This document shows positions 25,887 through 33,671 of a DNA stretch of 64,000 nt, in pieces. The notes under the pieces were generated by a model. That model was not told the DNA's origin and searched no databases. It worked only from the letters and a program-made list of their open reading frames with translations. The first letter of the stretch is position 1. Each line of letters starts with the position of its first letter. Origin of the DNA: an uncultured Sulfitobacter sp. (lineage in GTDB: Bacteria; Pseudomonadota; Alphaproteobacteria; Rhodobacterales; Rhodobacteraceae); NCBI GenBank assembly GCA_947492925.1, contig CANLOQ010000004.1, positions 124,001-188,000 of the forward strand, given 5' to 3'. The translations under genes and the position numbers were made by a program.

Positions 25887-27104
25887 TTGCCACCACCAGA
25901 CAGGAAAACACGCAAGAACGACATCTGGACCATAACACAGAACGGCCCCGTGCAAAGACTAAAAACGGATAAAAATCAAAAAGATAACGCTCAATCCCCG
26001 AAAATTGCAGCGCCGCAGAATGCTGTGGTTTTGGACGATATTTGTAGCCCCGAAGACGCCACGAACCAGCCGTTTGCCACGCTGCTGCCTGACAATCTGC
26101 AAGATCAGGTTCATTTGATTCCCGCCCAGCACGTCGCGCTGCATGCCATTGATCTGCCGGTACGCTCCACCAGACAAAAACTGGCGGCACTGCCCTTTGC
26201 ATTGGAGGACGCAATCGCCCAGCCTCTTGATCACACGCATTTCGCCGTTTTTGAGGGGGCGACAAAGGGAAAAACGCTTGCTGCATCAGCGCATGTTGAC
26301 GTGATCAGAGATGCGATGGAACAGGAATCGGACACGATACTTGTGCCCGAGCAAATGTTGTTGTCCGCACCCGAAGCGGGTTCGGATGGCACCGCTGTCT
26401 GGCGTGTTTACCGGCAGGATAACCGCGTTCTGGTGCGTGTCTCTGACGGAACTGGTTTCGCACTTCACAGCGATATGCTTGCCCCGGTTTGGCGTCTGGC
26501 CGAAACCCCCGAGATTGAAAATACCGGTGAAGATCTGCCGGGTGATCTTCCTTTCAGACCCGCCGCTGGCGCTCCTTTTGCAGCAACAAACGAGATATTT
26601 GCCAGTGATCTGCGACAGGGGCAGTTTCAACCGTCTCGGGGCCTTGCGCGACCGCTGGGATGGCTGGCAGCCAGCGCAGCGTTCGCCGCTTTTGCGCATA
26701 TCGCACTGGCCGCAGCAGATGCGCAGGCGCAGCGCGGGATTGCGGATAATCTGCGGCTCAAAGCGTCTGTGGCGCTTGCGCAAAAATTGCCAACAGCGTC
26801 ACCCGATGACGCACCAGCGTTGGTGTTGCGGCAGATCACGGCGCGAAATCAGCCGCAATCGGGGTCGAACTTTTTGCCGATGCTGGACAGCGTTGCTCAA
26901 GCATTGATGACACAGGACACCAGCGTTCAATTCCAACAGCTAAGCTGGGCGCAGGACACTCTGCGTTTGACCGTTGAGGGTGCCAATCTGGACGATTTGC
27001 AAAAGTCAGAAGCAGCCCTGACCGCAAGTGGATTGACTGTGTCAAGCGGATCGGCAACAGCACAAAACGGGGCCGCGCGGGCTGAATTGACGGTGAAAAA
27101 ATGA
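25887..27104 (+). CDS. gspL: T2SS protein GspL
   Basis: Bitopic scaffold protein (about 405 aa) that ties GspE to GspC/GspM. A cytoplasmic actin-like domain covers the N-terminal two thirds (LLPDNLQDQVHLIPAQHVAL, LALPFALEDAIAQP-like repeats); a single helix follows near residue 255 (GWLAASAAFAAFAHIALAAA), then a ferredoxin-like periplasmic domain (FLPMLDSVAQALMTQDTSVQ). The start is not settled: the longest frame begins with TTG at 25887, with GTG at 25950 as an alternative, and neither has a good ribosome site. The end overlaps gspM (ATGA). Confidence 0.82.
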   Translation: MPPPDRKTRKNDIWTITQNGPVQRLKTDKNQKDNAQSPKIAAPQNAVVLDDICSPEDATNQPFATLLPDNLQDQVHLIPAQHVALHAIDLPVRSTRQKLAALPFALEDAIAQPLDHTHFAVFEGATKGKTLAASAHVDVIRDAMEQESDTILVPEQMLLSAPEAGSDGTAVWRVYRQDNRVLVRVSDGTGFALHSDMLAPVWRLAETPEIENTGEDLPGDLPFRPAAGAPFAATNEIFASDLRQGQFQPSRGLARPLGWLAASAAFAAFAHIALAAADAQAQRGIADNLRLKASVALAQKLPTASPDDAPALVLRQITARNQPQSGSNFLPMLDSVAQALMTQDTSVQFQQLSWAQDTLRLTVEGANLDDLQKSEAALTASGLTVSSGSATAQNGAARAELTVKK

Positions 27105-27556
27105 GCTTTCTGGCCGCACTGACCTTGCGCGAGCGTCTCTTGCTGTTGGGCGGGGGCGGTGTTGTTCTCTTGCTGGGTCTTTGGCTCTATGTCTGGCAGC
27201 CCGTAATGGCAGAGCGTGCGCTGCAAGCGGATCGGATTGCCAGGTACCTTTCTTTGATCAACATCGCGGACAATGCGGCCCTGACGTCAGCGGTTTCACC
27301 CCGTCCGGTCAGATCAACGCCCCTTGCCCCCCGGATCACGCAAAGCGCGGAAACTGCCGGGATCGCAGTGGCGCGCCTTGATCCCGACGGTCCACGCCTG
27401 CGCGTGACGGTTGCAAAGGCAAGCTTCACAGACCTTGTGGCATGGATTGCGGCACTTGAAGCAGATACCGGTGTGCGTGCCCTCTCCGTTGAAATGTCGC
27501 GGTTGACCGAGCCGGGGCAAGTGTCACTGCGGCTGACGCTGGAGGACGCCGGATGA
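27101..27556 (+). CDS. gspM: T2SS protein GspM
   Basis: Small bitopic protein (151 aa) that partners GspL. A short cytoplasmic N-terminus with LRERLLLLGGGGVVLLLGLW as the membrane helix and a periplasmic domain containing RSTPLAPRITQSAETAGIAV and FTDLVAWIAALEADTGVRAL. ATG overlaps gspL, and its stop overlaps gspE (both ATGA), so L, M and E are coupled. Confidence 0.86.
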   Translation: MSFLAALTLRERLLLLGGGGVVLLLGLWLYVWQPVMAERALQADRIARYLSLINIADNAALTSAVSPRPVRSTPLAPRITQSAETAGIAVARLDPDGPRLRVTVAKASFTDLVAWIAALEADTGVRALSVEMSRLTEPGQVSLRLTLEDAG

Positions 27557-29031
27557 GCACAAACCTGAGCTACGGATACGCAAAGACGCATGGTGTGCTG
27601 CTAGACCATCCAGAGGGGGAAACGGTCTGCCGCCATTTGCCACGCGCCGCCCTGCCAGCGCTGATAGAAGCCCAGCGCGTTGCAGGAAGCCTTATCCGGT
27701 TTGAGCCAATTGACCCTGCGGCGTTCGATAGCCTGTTGTCCGCGACATACCGCGATAGCGCCTCTGAAGCCGCGCAGATGGCCGATGAGAACCGAGATGA
27801 TCTGAGCGCACTGGCCGAGACCGCTGCCTCTGTCGATGACCTGCTGGACCAAAAAGACGATGCCCCCGTGGTCCGCCTGATCAATGCACTGCTGCTGGAG
27901 GCGGTCAAGGAAGGGGCCTCTGACATCCACATCGAGGTTGAGGAGAAACGTCTGGTGGTGCGGTTTCGCGTGGACGGGGTACTGCGCGAGGTACTTGAAC
28001 CGCGCCGGGCGCTGGCTCCGCAATTGTCCAGCCGTCTGAAGGTCATGGGCAAGCTCGATATCGCTGAAAAACGCCTGCCGCAGGATGGGCGGGTAAGCCT
28101 GCGTGTCGGCAGCTATGAGTTGGACGTGCGTATATCCACGCTCCCGTCGCAATTCGGAGAGCGGGTTGTGCTGCGTCTACTGGACCGGGGCCAAACACAG
28201 CTGGGCATTGAACATCTTGGCATGTCTGAGCGCGACCGCGACACGTTCAATCAGATCATCACCGCGCCCGAGGGTTTGGTTTTGGTCACCGGGCCAACCG
28301 GGTCGGGCAAAACCACATCGCTTTATGCCGCCCTTCACGCGTTGAATGACCGCGAGCGGAACATTCTGACTGTGGAAGACCCGATCGAATATTCGATGGA
28401 TGGCGTCGGCCAGATACAGGTGAACGCCAAGACCGAGATGAGCTTTGCCCGCGGCCTGCGCGCGATTTTGCGCCAAGACCCGGACGTGATCATGGTGGGT
28501 GAAATCCGCGATGGAGAGACCGCCAAAATCGCGGTCGAAAGCGCGATGACGGGCCATCTGGTGCTGTCGACGCTGCACACGAATACCGCCGTCGGCGCGG
28601 TGTCGCGGCTGATCGATATGGGGGTCGAACGGTTTCTGCTGGCCCCGATGGTGCGCGGGTTGATCGCGCAGCGACTGGTGCGCAGGCTCTGCCCCGAGTG
28701 TCGCAAGCCGCATGCGCTGACATCCGCTGAGGCCGGCTTGCTGGCCGATACGCTCACGGTAGGCACGGAAGTATTCGTGGCCAATGGTTGCGATGTCTGC
28801 GGGGGCACGGGATATCGCGGACGTCTGCCGCTCTATGAGATTATCGCGGCAACAACTCAGCTGCAAAGCATGATCCACGATGGCGCATCCGAGGCAGACC
28901 TTACGGCAGAGGCACGCAAAACGGCGCCCGGTATTTTAGGCGACGGTGTGGAGAAAATCCGTCAAGGCCTGACAAGCGTGCAGGAAGTGGCCCGCGCCGT
29001 GCGCGACGACACAACGCTGTCGGACGGCTGA
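27553..29031 (+). CDS. gspE: T2SS assembly ATPase GspE
   Basis: Cytoplasmic ATPase (492 aa) that powers pseudopilus growth. Motifs: Walker A LVTGPTGSGKTTSLYAALHA, Asp box TVEDPIEYSMDGVGQIQVN, Walker B QDPDVIMVGEIRDGETAKIA, His box LVLSTLHTNTAVGAVSRLID, and the tetracysteine zinc module with CPECRKPH and CDVCGGTGYRGRLP. The N-terminal GspL-binding part is short compared with some GspE proteins. It lies 2 bp before gspF. Confidence 0.94.
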   Translation: MSTNLSYGYAKTHGVLLDHPEGETVCRHLPRAALPALIEAQRVAGSLIRFEPIDPAAFDSLLSATYRDSASEAAQMADENRDDLSALAETAASVDDLLDQKDDAPVVRLINALLLEAVKEGASDIHIEVEEKRLVVRFRVDGVLREVLEPRRALAPQLSSRLKVMGKLDIAEKRLPQDGRVSLRVGSYELDVRISTLPSQFGERVVLRLLDRGQTQLGIEHLGMSERDRDTFNQIITAPEGLVLVTGPTGSGKTTSLYAALHALNDRERNILTVEDPIEYSMDGVGQIQVNAKTEMSFARGLRAILRQDPDVIMVGEIRDGETAKIAVESAMTGHLVLSTLHTNTAVGAVSRLIDMGVERFLLAPMVRGLIAQRLVRRLCPECRKPHALTSAEAGLLADTLTVGTEVFVANGCDVCGGTGYRGRLPLYEIIAATTQLQSMIHDGASEADLTAEARKTAPGILGDGVEKIRQGLTSVQEVARAVRDDTTLSDG

Positions 29032-29033
29032 TC

Positions 29034-30236
29034 ATGGCCGCATTCCTGTACAAAGCAGTCGACGCCACAGGCAAGAAATCCAAGGGGCTTCTGGAAGCGG
29101 CAAACGAAGCCACCGCCCGCGCGGATTTGCGAAAGCGAAATCTGCTGCCGCTGTCCATCGTGCCCACGCGGGGGCGCACGGCGGGCCGCGTTCGGTCCCA
29201 CAAGATGAGTCTCAAAAAACAGGTGCTGGTGACACGACAACTGGCCACGCTGGTCGGCGCACAGGTACGAATTGAAGATGCGCTTAAAATCGTGGCAGAT
29301 CAGATGAAAGGTGCCGCCGATGTGTCGCTGCTGCTGAACATGCGCAGCGCCATCATTGACGGGCGCAGCCTTGCGCAAAGCCTGGAGGATGCGCCGGGCA
29401 GCTTCGACGAATATTACCGCGCATCTGTCAGGGCGGGAGAGACCGCAGGCAAACTGGCCGAGGTAATGGAACATCTGGCGGTTCACATCGAGGATCGCGC
29501 CCGCAATCGTCAGACTCTGCAATTGGCGTTGATCTATCCTGCCTTGCTGGCCTTGGTCTCTCTTGCCGTGATTGTCGCGCTTTTGACATTTGTTGTGCCG
29601 GACATCGTGCGCGTATTCACGGCACGCGGTGCCGAATTGCCCGCGCTGACACGTGGTTTGATCGGTGTTTCCGACTGGGTACAACGCTGGGGAGTGATGG
29701 TTGCGGGCACAATTGGGGTGATCCTGTTTGCTTTGATGCTTCTTCTGCGCCAACCCGCTTTGCGCCTGCGGTGGGACCGATGGCTCACCCGCCTGCCCTT
29801 TTTCAGCACGCTTGTGCTCAGGCTCAATTCCGCACAGTTCACCGGCACTCTGGCAACGCTCGTGCAATCCGGTGTGCCACTTGTTGACGCCCTGCGCGCA
29901 GCGGCAGGAACAGTGCCTAACAGATTCATCCGCACGCGTGTGGCGCAGATCACGCAGGATGTGCAGGACGGCGCGGTCCTGTCGCGCTCTGTTGATGCGG
30001 CGGGTGTGTTTCCGCCGATGCTGGTCGCAATGATCGCCAGCGGTGAGGCGGGTGGCACGCTGGGGCGCAGTCTGGAACGTGCCGCCAATGATCAGGCGGC
30101 ATCGCTCAAGGCCACGGTCACGGCCATTGTAGCGTTGGTCGAACCGGCGGTTCTGCTGGTCATGGGTGGGATCGTGATGATGCTGGTGATGGCAATCCTG
30201 ATGCCGATTGTGGGGTTGAATGCGCTGGCCGGGTGA
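29034..30236 (+). CDS. gspF: T2SS inner-membrane platform protein GspF
   Basis: Polytopic platform protein (400 aa) with two T2SF domains. First domain: VLVTRQLATLVGAQVRIEDA ... SFDEYYRASVRAGETAGKLA; second: FTGTLATLVQSGVPLVDALR ... FPPMLVAMIASGEAGGTLG. Three membrane helices are visible, the last ending at MMLVMAILMPIVGLNALAG. The stop codon abuts the stop of the convergent gspN with no gap. Confidence 0.93.
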   Translation: MAAFLYKAVDATGKKSKGLLEAANEATARADLRKRNLLPLSIVPTRGRTAGRVRSHKMSLKKQVLVTRQLATLVGAQVRIEDALKIVADQMKGAADVSLLLNMRSAIIDGRSLAQSLEDAPGSFDEYYRASVRAGETAGKLAEVMEHLAVHIEDRARNRQTLQLALIYPALLALVSLAVIVALLTFVVPDIVRVFTARGAELPALTRGLIGVSDWVQRWGVMVAGTIGVILFALMLLLRQPALRLRWDRWLTRLPFFSTLVLRLNSAQFTGTLATLVQSGVPLVDALRAAAGTVPNRFIRTRVAQITQDVQDGAVLSRSVDAAGVFPPMLVAMIASGEAGGTLGRSLERAANDQAASLKATVTAIVALVEPAVLLVMGGIVMMLVMAILMPIVGLNALAG

Positions 30237-30977
30237 TCAAAACGGCAGTTGCAGATTGATCGGTCCCCCGCGGGGCAGTTGCGGAAATATGTCTGCTGCG
30301 GCGGGCGCAATCTCCAGCTCCAGCACGCGGTCGCACCTGATGCGCGCACGGGCCACCTGCGCATTGGCATCGGACGTCAGAACCACAAGTGCGTTCGGCC
30401 CGTCGTTCTGCAAAGCCAGCGCAAGCGGCGGTATCTCAACGCTGCGACCGGCTTTGGTGCAACTGCCTTGTGGGGTGTCGATATTGCCTGTCGCGCGCAC
30501 CTTGCGCCAGTGCCAGCCAAAGCCAACCTGCGAAACGCGTGCAACCATGTCGCACTGCCACGCGCCCGGCACGAATGCGGCCAGACCCGGCCCGGCGCGG
30601 CCATTGGCGTTGCCCACCTCAACCCCCGTAACGCCAACGCGGGCTTTGGCCGTAACCCGTGTGTCGGGGCCCTCAAGCGTCAGGTCAGACGTGAGATGAG
30701 GCAGGGCAAAGACCGATATCCTGCTTTCCCACCGGAGGCGGTAGCCCCCCTGCAATGTCGCTCCGCCATCGCGAACCGAGCCGTAAACCCCCTGCACCGC
30801 TGGTGGAAAATCCATATTTCGTGTAAGCAGGGATGCGGGCATCCGCCACGCGCAAACCAGCACCACAGTGATGAGGATCGCACATGCCAATAGCCCGACA
30901 AACAGCCAGCGCCCCAGACTGCGCAGCGCGTTCCGGTCTGTCCCGGCGGCGGGTGTTGCTGGGCGTTTCAGCGGCAT
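30237..30977 (-). CDS. gspN: T2SS protein N-like (GspN)
   Basis: Bitopic protein (246 aa from the ATG at 30977) of the T2SSN family, whose role is unclear and dispensable in some systems. One N-terminal membrane helix (LFVGLLACAILITVVLVCAW) leads into a periplasmic domain with the family pattern VQGVYGSVRDGGATLQGGYR near its start and Cys residues in WQCDMVARV and GSCTKAGRS that may pair. A GAGAGGA stretch precedes the ATG. The gene is inverted relative to its neighbours: 3' end to 3' end with gspF, and its 5' end overlaps the 5' end of the next rightward gene by about 94 bp if both starts are right. Confidence 0.78.
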   Translation of the reverse strand: MPLKRPATPAAGTDRNALRSLGRWLFVGLLACAILITVVLVCAWRMPASLLTRNMDFPPAVQGVYGSVRDGGATLQGGYRLRWESRISVFALPHLTSDLTLEGPDTRVTAKARVGVTGVEVGNANGRAGPGLAAFVPGAWQCDMVARVSQVGFGWHWRKVRATGNIDTPQGSCTKAGRSVEIPPLALALQNDGPNALVVLTSDANAQVARARIRCDRVLELEIAPAAADIFPQLPRGGPINLQLPF

Positions 30978-31999
30978 CTGTCCTCTCACTCGGTTCTGGC
31001 TGCGGGCAGCTTTCCCTGCCCGCCATTGGATCATCGGCAAGCGCGGGCGGCGCGCAGAAATCAGCGCTATTGCTGCCCCTTTCGGGTGCTTCCGCCGACT
31101 TAGGCCAGACATTGCAAACCGCTGCAACCCTTGGCGGCGGACCGGGTGTCGGAATTGAGATCATCGACAGCGGATCAACGCCTGAAACCGCTGTCGCCGC
31201 CGCAAAACGCGCGGTTGCGGATGGGGCCAGAATGATTGTCGGGCCAGTGTTCAGCGCGCAGGCGGATGCCGTCGGCAAGGCGGTGCGCGTGCCCGTCGTA
31301 ACGCTTTCCAACAACGAAGCCCTCGCGGGCAGCGGCACCTTTGTCTTTGGCGTGACACCTGCACAATCAGCGCAGGCAATCCTGTCAATAGCCGCGCAGC
31401 GCAACCTGCGCGATGTGGCAATTGTTGTGCCGCCCGGTACATTCGGAGCGCAGTCCGCCGCTGCGGCCCAACGTGTTGGCCGCGACCTTGGCCTTAACAT
31501 GCGCGCGCCCGTCGTGCGCCAAAGCAGCGAAGGATTGCTGGCCGCGTTGCGCGCGAACGGACGTCTGCCCGACGCCGTCTATCTGCCTGCCGCAGACAGC
31601 ACGCTTGCGCCATTTGCCGAAGCCATGAGAGGTCAGGGCATGCAACTTTTGGGATCAACGCAATGGTCCGCACTTGATCTGTCGGGACGCCGCGCGTTCC
31701 GCGACGCGTGGTTCGCGGCCCCTGACCCCTTGCGTTTTGCCGCCTTTGATGACGCCTTTTCCACTGCTTCGGGCAAAGCAGGTGGCATCATCAGCGGCCT
31801 TGCCTTCGACGGAGTGGAACTGCTGCGCATTCTTGGTCAGTCAGGTCAGCTTTCGCCACGCGGTCTGACCCGCAAGGAGGGTTTTACCGGCGTGGTTGGG
31901 CCCTACCGTTTCCAGCGTAATGGATTGTGCGAACGTGGCCTTGGCGTGCTCAAAGTCGGCGCGGGTGATTTCAGCCTGATTGGCAGCACATCCGTATGA
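30884..31999 (+). CDS. Periplasmic-binding-fold lipoprotein (penicillin-binding-protein-activator-like) in the T2SS operon
   Basis: A 371-aa exported protein. A twin-Arg-containing leader (SRRRVLLGVSAASVLSLGSG) runs into a Cys that fits a lipobox (LGSGC). The mature part has the type-I periplasmic-binding fold of LivJ/LpoA-like proteins: SALLLPLSGASADLGQTLQT, RMIVGPVFSAQADAVGKAVR, VPVVTLSNNEALAGSGTFVF, DVAIVVPPGTFGAQSAAAAQ and the C-terminal IISGLAFDGVELLRIL. In Rhodobacteraceae such proteins are usually elsewhere, near rsmI/gshB. Here the stop overlaps the gspJ start (ATGA), so it is part of the T2SS operon. It might regulate peptidoglycan opening or serve as a pilotin-like factor; that is inference. 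A GTG near 30953 is an alternative start. Confidence 0.8.
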   Translation: MPIARQTASAPDCAARSGLSRRRVLLGVSAASVLSLGSGCGQLSLPAIGSSASAGGAQKSALLLPLSGASADLGQTLQTAATLGGGPGVGIEIIDSGSTPETAVAAAKRAVADGARMIVGPVFSAQADAVGKAVRVPVVTLSNNEALAGSGTFVFGVTPAQSAQAILSIAAQRNLRDVAIVVPPGTFGAQSAAAAQRVGRDLGLNMRAPVVRQSSEGLLAALRANGRLPDAVYLPAADSTLAPFAEAMRGQGMQLLGSTQWSALDLSGRRAFRDAWFAAPDPLRFAAFDDAFSTASGKAGGIISGLAFDGVELLRILGQSGQLSPRGLTRKEGFTGVVGPYRFQRNGLCERGLGVLKVGAGDFSLIGSTSV

Positions 32000-32547
32000 A
32001 CCAGCCGCGCCGCGCGGATGCGGGCCTGAGCCTGATCGAGGTGATGGTATCGCTGGCGATCTTTGCGGTGATCGGCATTGCGGGGCTTTCGATGCTGAAC
32101 ACCGTGGCACGCACCGGCGAGCGGACAGAGGGACGGCTTGAACGACTGACCGAAATGGACCGGGCGTTTCTTATTCTTGGACATGATCTGGCGCAAATCA
32201 CACCGGCAGGAATGAAACTTGATACCGGTACGCTGGCTTTTCAACGCGCAGGTGCCGACCGCGCGTTAGATATGGAGATATTGATGCAGGACGACGCGAT
32301 GGTTAGGCGCATCGACATGCCCACAACGGCATCCGTTGATCAGATCATCCTCGCCAATATTGACAGGCTGGAATGGCGGCTGATGGCCCCAACAAAACGG
32401 TGGCACGCTGACTGGCCGCCCCCCGGCATCTCAAACCCGGGCAGACCGCTTGCCGCTGAGCTGTCGCTTGATCTGCGGCGGGACGGGATAGACAAACCGC
32501 AGCGTGTGACACGTCTTTTTGTTCTGCCAGCAGGACAGGGTCGGTGA
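31996..32547 (+). CDS. gspJ: T2SS minor pseudopilin GspJ
   Basis: Pseudopilin (183 aa). Leader RRADAG, then LSLIEVMVSLAIFAVIGIAG with Glu5, and the GspJ-like block MDRAFLILGHDLAQITP and LEWRLMAPTKRWHADWPPPG. Start overlaps the lipoprotein gene and stop overlaps gspK (GTGA). Confidence 0.88.
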   Translation: MNQPRRADAGLSLIEVMVSLAIFAVIGIAGLSMLNTVARTGERTEGRLERLTEMDRAFLILGHDLAQITPAGMKLDTGTLAFQRAGADRALDMEILMQDDAMVRRIDMPTTASVDQIILANIDRLEWRLMAPTKRWHADWPPPGISNPGRPLAAELSLDLRRDGIDKPQRVTRLFVLPAGQGR

Positions 32548-33398
32548 CCCCTCGCGCGCAGGAAGATGGCGTGGTGCTGGTGAATGTGCTGGTGATCCTT
32601 GCGATTGCGGGTGGTCTGCTGGTGCTGTTGATCTCAAGTCAGGAAGCCTCGCTGGCCCGTGTGTCCAGAGCTGCGGATGCTGCGGTTGCCGAACGGATTG
32701 CTATGGGGGCAGAAGCGTCGGTTGTTGATGCCCTGCGCCGTGATCTGGATGATGCGCCAGAAGCGGATCACTTTGAAGAGCCCTGGGCAAAGGCTGTCAT
32801 TCAGGACGAAGTCATTTTGCCCACGGGCCGCTTCTCAGTTCAGATCACAGATCTGCAAGCAAAATTTGACGTCAACCTTCTGGCTGATCTTACCGCTGGC
32901 ACGCAAGAGTTCGCACGGCGGATGATGGTCGCAGTGGACCAGCCCCCAGAGACCGCCAACCAGATTGCCCGGATTCTGGGTGCAGTGGGACGGATCGCGC
33001 GGCTGGAGGAACTGCAAGTCTACGGCGTCTCCTCCGAAGCAATTGCGGCGATGTCACCCTATGTGACCGCCTTGCCGGTCGCGGGCACGATTAACCTTAA
33101 TGGGGTCGATCCATTTCTGCTTGAGGTCATGTTGCAAAACCGCGGTCAGGCCGCGCAGCTTATTCGCAAACGCGACACCCAGGGTTTCTTATCGCTCAGT
33201 GATTTGCGCAATGTCGGTGCGCTGCGGCCGCAAAACAGCGGCTTTACGTCGAACGCTTTCCTCGTGGACATTCTTGCGGAGGCAGGTGATGCCAAGATCG
33301 CAATGCAAAGCGTGATCATCCGTCGCAATGCGCTTGGGTCAAAAGCGGTCGAAATACGAGAGCGCCGCATTCTGCACGACATGCCCACCCCCGAATAG
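32544..33398 (+). CDS. gspK: T2SS minor pseudopilin GspK
   Basis: Large tip pseudopilin (284 aa), GTG start overlapping gspJ. Cleavage after RAQEDG gives VVLVNVLVILAIAGGLLVLL, without Glu at +5, which is normal for GspK. The alpha-helical insert and saposin-like region follow (DLQAKFDVNLLADLTAGTQE, LNGVDPFLLEVMLQNRGQAA, GFLSLSDLRNVGALRPQNSG). It ends the rightward operon. Confidence 0.88.
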   Translation: MTPRAQEDGVVLVNVLVILAIAGGLLVLLISSQEASLARVSRAADAAVAERIAMGAEASVVDALRRDLDDAPEADHFEEPWAKAVIQDEVILPTGRFSVQITDLQAKFDVNLLADLTAGTQEFARRMMVAVDQPPETANQIARILGAVGRIARLEELQVYGVSSEAIAAMSPYVTALPVAGTINLNGVDPFLLEVMLQNRGQAAQLIRKRDTQGFLSLSDLRNVGALRPQNSGFTSNAFLVDILAEAGDAKIAMQSVIIRRNALGSKAVEIRERRILHDMPTPE

Positions 33399-33402
33399 GA
33401 AC

Positions 33403-33425
33403 GGCCCCCCGCAGGACGGGAGGCC
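33403..33425. terminator. Possible bidirectional hairpin between gspK and the small lipoprotein gene
   Basis: GGCCCCCC and GGGAGGCC form a stem with one mismatch around a 7-nt loop (GCAGGAC) between two convergent genes. No clear T-run follows on either strand, so termination is only suggested. Confidence 0.35.
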
Positions 33426-33452
33426 GGTGGCATTTGTTGTGATCAGTCCCGT

Positions 33453-33659
33453 TTAGGGATTGAACGGTTCATCCGTCAGGCTGACCGCGATATCGACGCT
33501 TTGCGCATCTACCGGTTCAGCGTTGGCGTCCGCGTCAAACATGGCACGGAACGACTCCCCCAACGTGTCGATGCCCATAACCGCGACGGCTGATCCGCCG
33601 CAGGCCGCCAGCAACAGAACCACTGGCAAGGCGTAGGATGATCTTGATCTCAGTTTCAT
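33453..33659 (-). CDS. Small lipoprotein downstream of the DUF4331 gene
   Basis: A 68-aa predicted lipoprotein: basic N-terminus, hydrophobic PVVLLLAACGG with a lipobox Cys near residue 20, and an acidic short tail (DADANAEPVDAQSVDIAVSL). GAGAGG lies five bases upstream of the ATG. It follows the DUF4331 gene by only 12 bp on the same strand and so is probably co-transcribed with it. No family was recognised. It might anchor or chaperone the DUF4331 protein. Confidence 0.65.
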   Translation of the reverse strand: MKLRSRSSYALPVVLLLAACGGSAVAVMGIDTLGESFRAMFDADANAEPVDAQSVDIAVSLTDEPFNP

Positions 33660-33671
33660 ATCAACCTCTCT

